DNA from: an uncultured Ilumatobacter sp.
GTDB lineage: Bacteria > Actinomycetota > Acidimicrobiia > Acidimicrobiales > Ilumatobacteraceae
Direction of reading: 5' to 3'
NCBI GenBank assembly: GCA_937891565.1
Contig: CALAHA010000360.1
Span: 1-26,101, forward strand
Length of the DNA: 26,101 bases
A program made the position numbers and the translations under genes. Numbering within the stretch: position 1 is the stretch's first letter; every line of letters begins with the position of its first letter. The notes under the pieces were generated by a model. The model searched no databases, was not told the origin of the DNA, and worked only from the letters and a program-made list of their open reading frames with translations. Shown here one piece after another: positions 22,548 through 26,101 of this stretch.

Positions 22548-24752
22548 ATGACAGGGAGGACCACAAGCGACTCTGGCGCGCCCGGCAAGATGGTGTACGA
22601 ACCCTCCCTTGACGGCCTGCGGGCACTGTCGGTGATCGGTGTGCTGCTCTATCACGGTGGCTTCTCCTGGATGCGCGGTGGTTTCCTGGGCGTCGAAGTG
22701 TTCTTCGTGGTGTCGGGTTACCTCATCACCTCGCTGCTGATCGGCGAGCAGGAGAAGAGCGGTCGGATCGATTTCAAGAATTTCTGGATCCGTCGAGCTC
22801 GACGACTCCTCCCGGCTTTCTTCGCGATGATCGTTGCGGTTCTGATCTGGGCGGCGTTCTTCGGGTCCGAGCGGGATGTGTCAGATCTCCGGCGCGACGT
22901 GCCGTGGGCTTTCTTCTACGTCGGAAACTGGGGCCAGATCCTCGGTGGCGTGCCCTACTTCGGCAGCGACCCGCTGCTCAAACACGTGTGGAGTCTGGCG
23001 GTCGAAGAACAGTGGTATCTGCTGTGGCCGCTGGCTTTCGTCGCCATCATGAAGCTACGCCGCGGCGCCGCGACGGTCGGTGGGCTGCTGGTCGGCGCTG
23101 CGTTTCTTGTGATGGCGTTGACGTTCTCGCTGGAGTCGGGTTCGCCGTCGCTGATTGGTGGGCCGATTGGGCTGTTTGAAGGGCTCGATCGCACCAACTT
23201 CATGTACCTGTCGACCTTCACTCGTTCGAGCGGCTTGCTGCTCGGTGCTGGTGTCGCGTTCATCTGGCGGCCGTGGCACTCGGCCAGAGCAGCAGGCACA
23301 CCGCTCGGCCGGTTACTCGATCCGATGGGCGCGGCAGCCGTGGCCGCACTCGGCTGCACGTTCGCGGTCACCACGCTGACGGCAGGCTACGTGTACCAGT
23401 GGGTGCTGCCGCTCACCTCGATCTTGTCGGTCATCGCGGTGATGATCGCCATGCACCCCGCAGCGGTTGGTTACCGGTCGGCACTGTCCTGGCAGCCATT
23501 GGTTGAAGTCGGCAAGCGAAGCTACGGCTTATACCTGTGGAGCTGGCCGATCTTCGTGATCGTTGGTGCGCTCGATGGTTCGGCGCTCAAGTTCGTCGGG
23601 GCGATGCTGGTCTCGATCCTGGTCGCCGAGGTGTCGTACCAATTCGTCGAGACACCCATTCGAGAAGGTCTACTCGGTCGACTCTGGGCAAGCCAGCGTG
23701 AACTGGTGTTGCGCTCAATGGCGGTTGGATCAGTCGTGCTGATCGGGCTCGGGATCTTCTATGTGAATGTCGATCAGTTCAACCCGTTCGAGGGCGGCGA
23801 AGACGCGTTTTTCGACGCCAGCTCGCTCGATAGCGACGCCGCTGATGACAACACCGACGGTGCTGATGTCGCCGGCACCGCAACCGCCGGCACCGCAACC
23901 GCCGTCACCACAATCGATGACACCACAATCGGTGACACCGCAGCCGCCGTCACCACAATCGATGACACCGCGGTAGATGGCAACACGGTTGACGGCGCCG
24001 GTGATCCACCTGCAGCCGGAGTGCCGGCAGCGGACACGACGATTGCCGAAACCGCCCCGACTCCGACGTTGCCAGTCGAACGGAAACTGACAATCGTTGG
24101 CGACTCGCAGGCTCGAGCGTTGGCGAATAATCTGCCGAGTGGTTTCGAGCAGGTCTTTTCGGTCGTCAAGAGCGGCGGCCTCGACGGCTGCAGCGTGTGG
24201 GACTCGGGCAAGATCGTCACCGAACGCAACTTCAACAACAACTTTGCGATCTGCGATGGCTGGCAGGAGAAGTGGAGTGCAGCTGCCGCCGGAGCTGACG
24301 TTGCGCTCGTGGTGATCGGTGCGTGGGATGTGTTCGACATTGACGACGGAGACACGTACTACGCGTTCAACACGAAGGCCGCCGATACGAAGTTCGTTGA
24401 TAATTTGCAGTCGGGCATCGATGCCCTTCTCGCAACTGGTGCCGACGTGGCCATTCTTGAAGTGCCGTGCATGCGCCCGGTGCCGGCCGAAGGCGCGGGG
24501 GCACCACCGCTTCCGGAGCGTGGGAACGATGGCCGAGTCGCACACATCAACGAGGTCATTCGTCGGGTGTCGCGGCAGTACGGCCCCGAAGTACGAATGC
24601 TCGATGGGCCCGATGAGTGGTGTAACGACGAAGCGATTGCGACGAACGTCGGGTATCGCTGGGACGGCGTCCACGTGTACAAGCCAGGTGGGAAGTTGAT
24701 CGTCGAAAAGATCGGCGCTGCCCTCCTCAAGCTCGCCAACCGCGAGCCCTGA
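22548..24752 (+). CDS. OatA-like acyltransferase 3 / SGNH fusion
   Basis: This 734-residue membrane protein has an N-terminal acyltransferase-3 domain of about ten hydrophobic segments. It includes SLDGLRALSVIGVLLYHGG with the conserved His36, GGFLGVEVFFVVSGYLI, FWIRRARRLLPAFF and HVWSLAVEEQWYLLWPL. A last membrane segment (about 388-405) leads to an acidic, Asp/Thr/Ala-rich linker (about 420-510) with internal repeats. A C-terminal SGNH esterase-fold domain follows, with block I GDSQ (518-521) and the catalytic D706-x2-H709 (DGVH). This is the layout of enzymes that move acetyl groups across the membrane onto peptidoglycan or surface glycans. The acceptor is unknown. The ATG is followed by a short hydrophilic head and no signal peptide. 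Confidence 0.9.
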   Translation: MTGRTTSDSGAPGKMVYEPSLDGLRALSVIGVLLYHGGFSWMRGGFLGVEVFFVVSGYLITSLLIGEQEKSGRIDFKNFWIRRARRLLPAFFAMIVAVLIWAAFFGSERDVSDLRRDVPWAFFYVGNWGQILGGVPYFGSDPLLKHVWSLAVEEQWYLLWPLAFVAIMKLRRGAATVGGLLVGAAFLVMALTFSLESGSPSLIGGPIGLFEGLDRTNFMYLSTFTRSSGLLLGAGVAFIWRPWHSARAAGTPLGRLLDPMGAAAVAALGCTFAVTTLTAGYVYQWVLPLTSILSVIAVMIAMHPAAVGYRSALSWQPLVEVGKRSYGLYLWSWPIFVIVGALDGSALKFVGAMLVSILVAEVSYQFVETPIREGLLGRLWASQRELVLRSMAVGSVVLIGLGIFYVNVDQFNPFEGGEDAFFDASSLDSDAADDNTDGADVAGTATAGTATAVTTIDDTTIGDTAAAVTTIDDTAVDGNTVDGAGDPPAAGVPAADTTIAETAPTPTLPVERKLTIVGDSQARALANNLPSGFEQVFSVVKSGGLDGCSVWDSGKIVTERNFNNNFAICDGWQEKWSAAAAGADVALVVIGAWDVFDIDDGDTYYAFNTKAADTKFVDNLQSGIDALLATGADVAILEVPCMRPVPAEGAGAPPLPERGNDGRVAHINEVIRRVSRQYGPEVRMLDGPDEWCNDEAIATNVGYRWDGVHVYKPGGKLIVEKIGAALLKLANREP
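23871..23969 (+). repeat. Linker repeats within the acyltransferase gene
   Basis: A 15-bp unit (GCCGGCACCGCAACC) is repeated exactly in tandem at 23871-23900. A 24-bp unit encoding AVTTIDDT occurs at 23901-23924 and again at 23946-23969. Unit lengths and the 45-bp period are multiples of three, so copy-number change keeps the frame and only alters linker length. Confidence 0.8.
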
Positions 24753-24833
24753 CGCTCAGATCCAACTCGCCGGATCGCGAACTTGTGTCCCGGCAGTCTG
24801 TGGGACGCTTCGATCGCGAAGTTACCGAGGAGG

Positions 24834-24862
24834 TAGACACAGCGGTTACCAGTCGGTAACTT
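24834..24862 (+). promoter_or_regulatory. Promoter of the acyl-CoA dehydrogenase gene
   Basis: TAGACA (24834-24839) and TAACTT (24857-24862) are separated by 17 bp, and the ATG follows 6 nt after the -10. This is the best complete promoter in the window and predicts a leaderless mRNA. Confidence 0.7.
24845..24860. promoter_or_regulatory. Palindromic operator candidate over the promoter
   Basis: GTTACC-AGTC-GGTAAC overlaps the spacer and the -10 box, and a further GTTACC lies at 24821-24826. Binding here would block transcription. TetR-family repressors commonly control acyl-CoA dehydrogenase genes from such sites; no regulator gene is visible nearby. Confidence 0.5.
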
Positions 24863-24868
24863 AGGGGC

Positions 24869-26086
24869 ATGACAGATTTCTCCATGAAGCTGAATGAAGA
24901 CCAGCTGACCCTTCAGAAGTGGGTCCATGACTTCGCCGCCGACGTGGTTCGCCCGGCTGGTGAAGAGTGGGACGAGAAGGAAGAGTTCCCGTACCCAATC
25001 GTCGAGCAGGCCAAGGAAATCGGTCTGTACAGCTGGGAGTTCATGGCTGAGGCCATGATGAACGACCCGACCGGCCTGTCGATGCCGATTGCGATCGAAG
25101 AGCTGTTCTGGGGCGACGCCGGCATCGGCATGGCGATCATGGGCTCCGGTCTCGCCGCTGCGGGTATTGCTTCGTCGGCCACCCCTGAGCAAATGATGGA
25201 GTGGGTGCCGCAGTGCTACGAGGACGAAAAAGGCAAGCTCGCGCTGGGAGCGTTCTGCGCCTCCGAGCCCGATGCCGGTTCTGACGTCGGTGGGTACCGC
25301 ACGTCAGCCAAATACGACGAGGCCAAAGACGAGTGGGTGCTGAACGGCACGAAGGCCTGGATTACCAACGGTGGTATTTCCAACATCCACGTCGTGGTTG
25401 CGGTTGTTGACCCTGAGCTTGGCTCAAAGGGTCATGCGTCGTTCGTTGTTCCCCCGAACACGAAGGGTCTGTCGCAGGGCCAGAAGTACAAGAAGCACGG
25501 CATCCGTGCGAGCCATACGGCCGAGGTCGTCCTCGACGACGTGCGGGTGCCCGGCCGTTGCCTGCTTGGTGGCAAGGAGAAGCTCGACGAGCGCCTCGCC
25601 CGGGTGCGTCGCGGTGAGAAGGGCAATTCACAGGCCGCGATGCAGACCTTCGAGGCCACCCGCCCCGCCGTTGGCGCCCAGGCGCTCGGTGTGGCTCGTG
25701 CGGCCTTCGAGTACTCGTTGCAGTACGCCAAGGAGCGCGAAGCCTTCGGTCGGCCGATCATCATGAACCAGTCGATTGCGTTCATGCTCGCTGACATGGC
25801 GACCGAGATTGAAGCTTCCCGCAACCTCATTTGGCGAGCCGCTTGGCTTGGCAAGAACAAGGGCTTCGTGAACGCCGAAGGCTCGATGGCCAAGCTCAAG
25901 GCTGGTCGCACTGCCACATGGGTGACCGAGCGTGCCATCCAGATTCTTGGCGGCTACGGCTACACCCGTGAGTACCCCGTTGAGCGCTGGCACCGTGACG
26001 CGAAGATCCACGACATCTTCGAAGGCACCGAGCAGATCCAACAGTTGGTCATCTCTCGCGCCATCTCCGGTCTGCGTATCGTCTAA
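24869..26086 (+). CDS. Acyl-CoA dehydrogenase
   Basis: This 405-residue FAD flavoprotein introduces the alpha-beta double bond in an acyl-CoA. The N-terminal helical domain is followed by the substrate/FAD segment GAFCASEPDAGSDVGGYRTSA and GTKAWITNGG. The C-terminal domain carries REAFGRPIIMNQSIAFMLADM, ILGGYGYTREYPVERWHRDAK and IFEGTEQIQQL, where Glu385 is the expected catalytic base. Length is typical of the family. Chain-length or branched-chain preference cannot be read, and an electron-transfer flavoprotein partner is not in the window. The gene is monocistronic as far as seen. The start is fixed by a complete promoter 6 nt upstream. Confidence 0.94.
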   Translation: MTDFSMKLNEDQLTLQKWVHDFAADVVRPAGEEWDEKEEFPYPIVEQAKEIGLYSWEFMAEAMMNDPTGLSMPIAIEELFWGDAGIGMAIMGSGLAAAGIASSATPEQMMEWVPQCYEDEKGKLALGAFCASEPDAGSDVGGYRTSAKYDEAKDEWVLNGTKAWITNGGISNIHVVVAVVDPELGSKGHASFVVPPNTKGLSQGQKYKKHGIRASHTAEVVLDDVRVPGRCLLGGKEKLDERLARVRRGEKGNSQAAMQTFEATRPAVGAQALGVARAAFEYSLQYAKEREAFGRPIIMNQSIAFMLADMATEIEASRNLIWRAAWLGKNKGFVNAEGSMAKLKAGRTATWVTERAIQILGGYGYTREYPVERWHRDAKIHDIFEGTEQIQQLVISRAISGLRIV

Positions 26087-26101
26087 CGTAACACCAGCTC
26101 A

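Noticed and set aside
22263..22655. Minus-strand frame over the 112-bp gap between the Rieske and acyltransferase genes
   Set aside because: Part of it (MQAVSGLIELTNDWGIHDR) looks protein-like, but it runs antisense into both neighbours, has no motif and no start signal.
1..26101. Search for tRNA, rRNA, CRISPR arrays, insertion sequences and attachment sites
   Set aside because: No tRNA-like arms, regularly spaced direct repeats, transposase motifs or terminal repeats were found in any intergenic gap.

Overview
The window is dense, GC-rich actinobacterial chromosome. A DUF222/HNH-type gene remnant, a mycofactocin precursor, an NDMA-dependent-type alcohol dehydrogenase, an LCP protein and abundant leaderless promoters fit an Actinobacterium. 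A halohydrin-dehalogenase-like SDR and the overall gene style suggest Acidimicrobiia, close to Ilumatobacter; that assignment is inference, since no 16S rRNA gene is present. There are 17 intact or near-intact protein genes, one gene remnant and one doubtful small ORF. I see no rRNA, tRNA, CRISPR array, transposase or phage gene.

Left part (1-4534). A very short gene at the left edge (2-127, minus) encodes the mycofactocin precursor MftA; the rest of that cluster would lie outside the window to the left. A MOSC-domain protein is divergent from it. Then come a C-terminally truncated DUF222 gene with an unexplained open frame upstream, an SDR-fold protein with both diagnostic motifs of halohydrin dehalogenases, and a divergent YtcJ-like amidohydrolase.

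Sulfur block (4552-8476). cysH (APS/PAPS reductase), sulfite reductase and uroporphyrinogen-III methyltransferase form a minus-strand operon; the last two genes overlap by GTGA. A precorrin-2 dehydrogenase is transcribed divergently. Together they cover reduction of activated sulfate to sulfide and two steps toward the siroheme cofactor of sulfite reductase.

Middle (8524-16853). This holds a 979-residue two-half M16 metallopeptidase lipoprotein, an unrecognised 190-residue protein, an alcohol dehydrogenase of the mycofactocin-linked NDMA-dependent type ending in a perfect 21-bp hairpin terminator, a MoxR-type AAA ATPase paired with a VWA-domain protein, and an LCP cell-wall ligase.

Right part (17132-26086). 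This holds an archaeal-like valyl-tRNA synthetase divergent from cysteinyl-tRNA synthetase, a Rieske oxygenase alpha subunit, an OatA-like acyltransferase-SGNH fusion with a repeat-rich linker, and an acyl-CoA dehydrogenase with a palindrome over its promoter.

A recurring feature is a TANNNT hexamer ending 6-7 nt before the start codon of at least eight genes. This indicates leaderless transcription and helps fix several starts, for example the GTG starts of the amidohydrolase and cysS.
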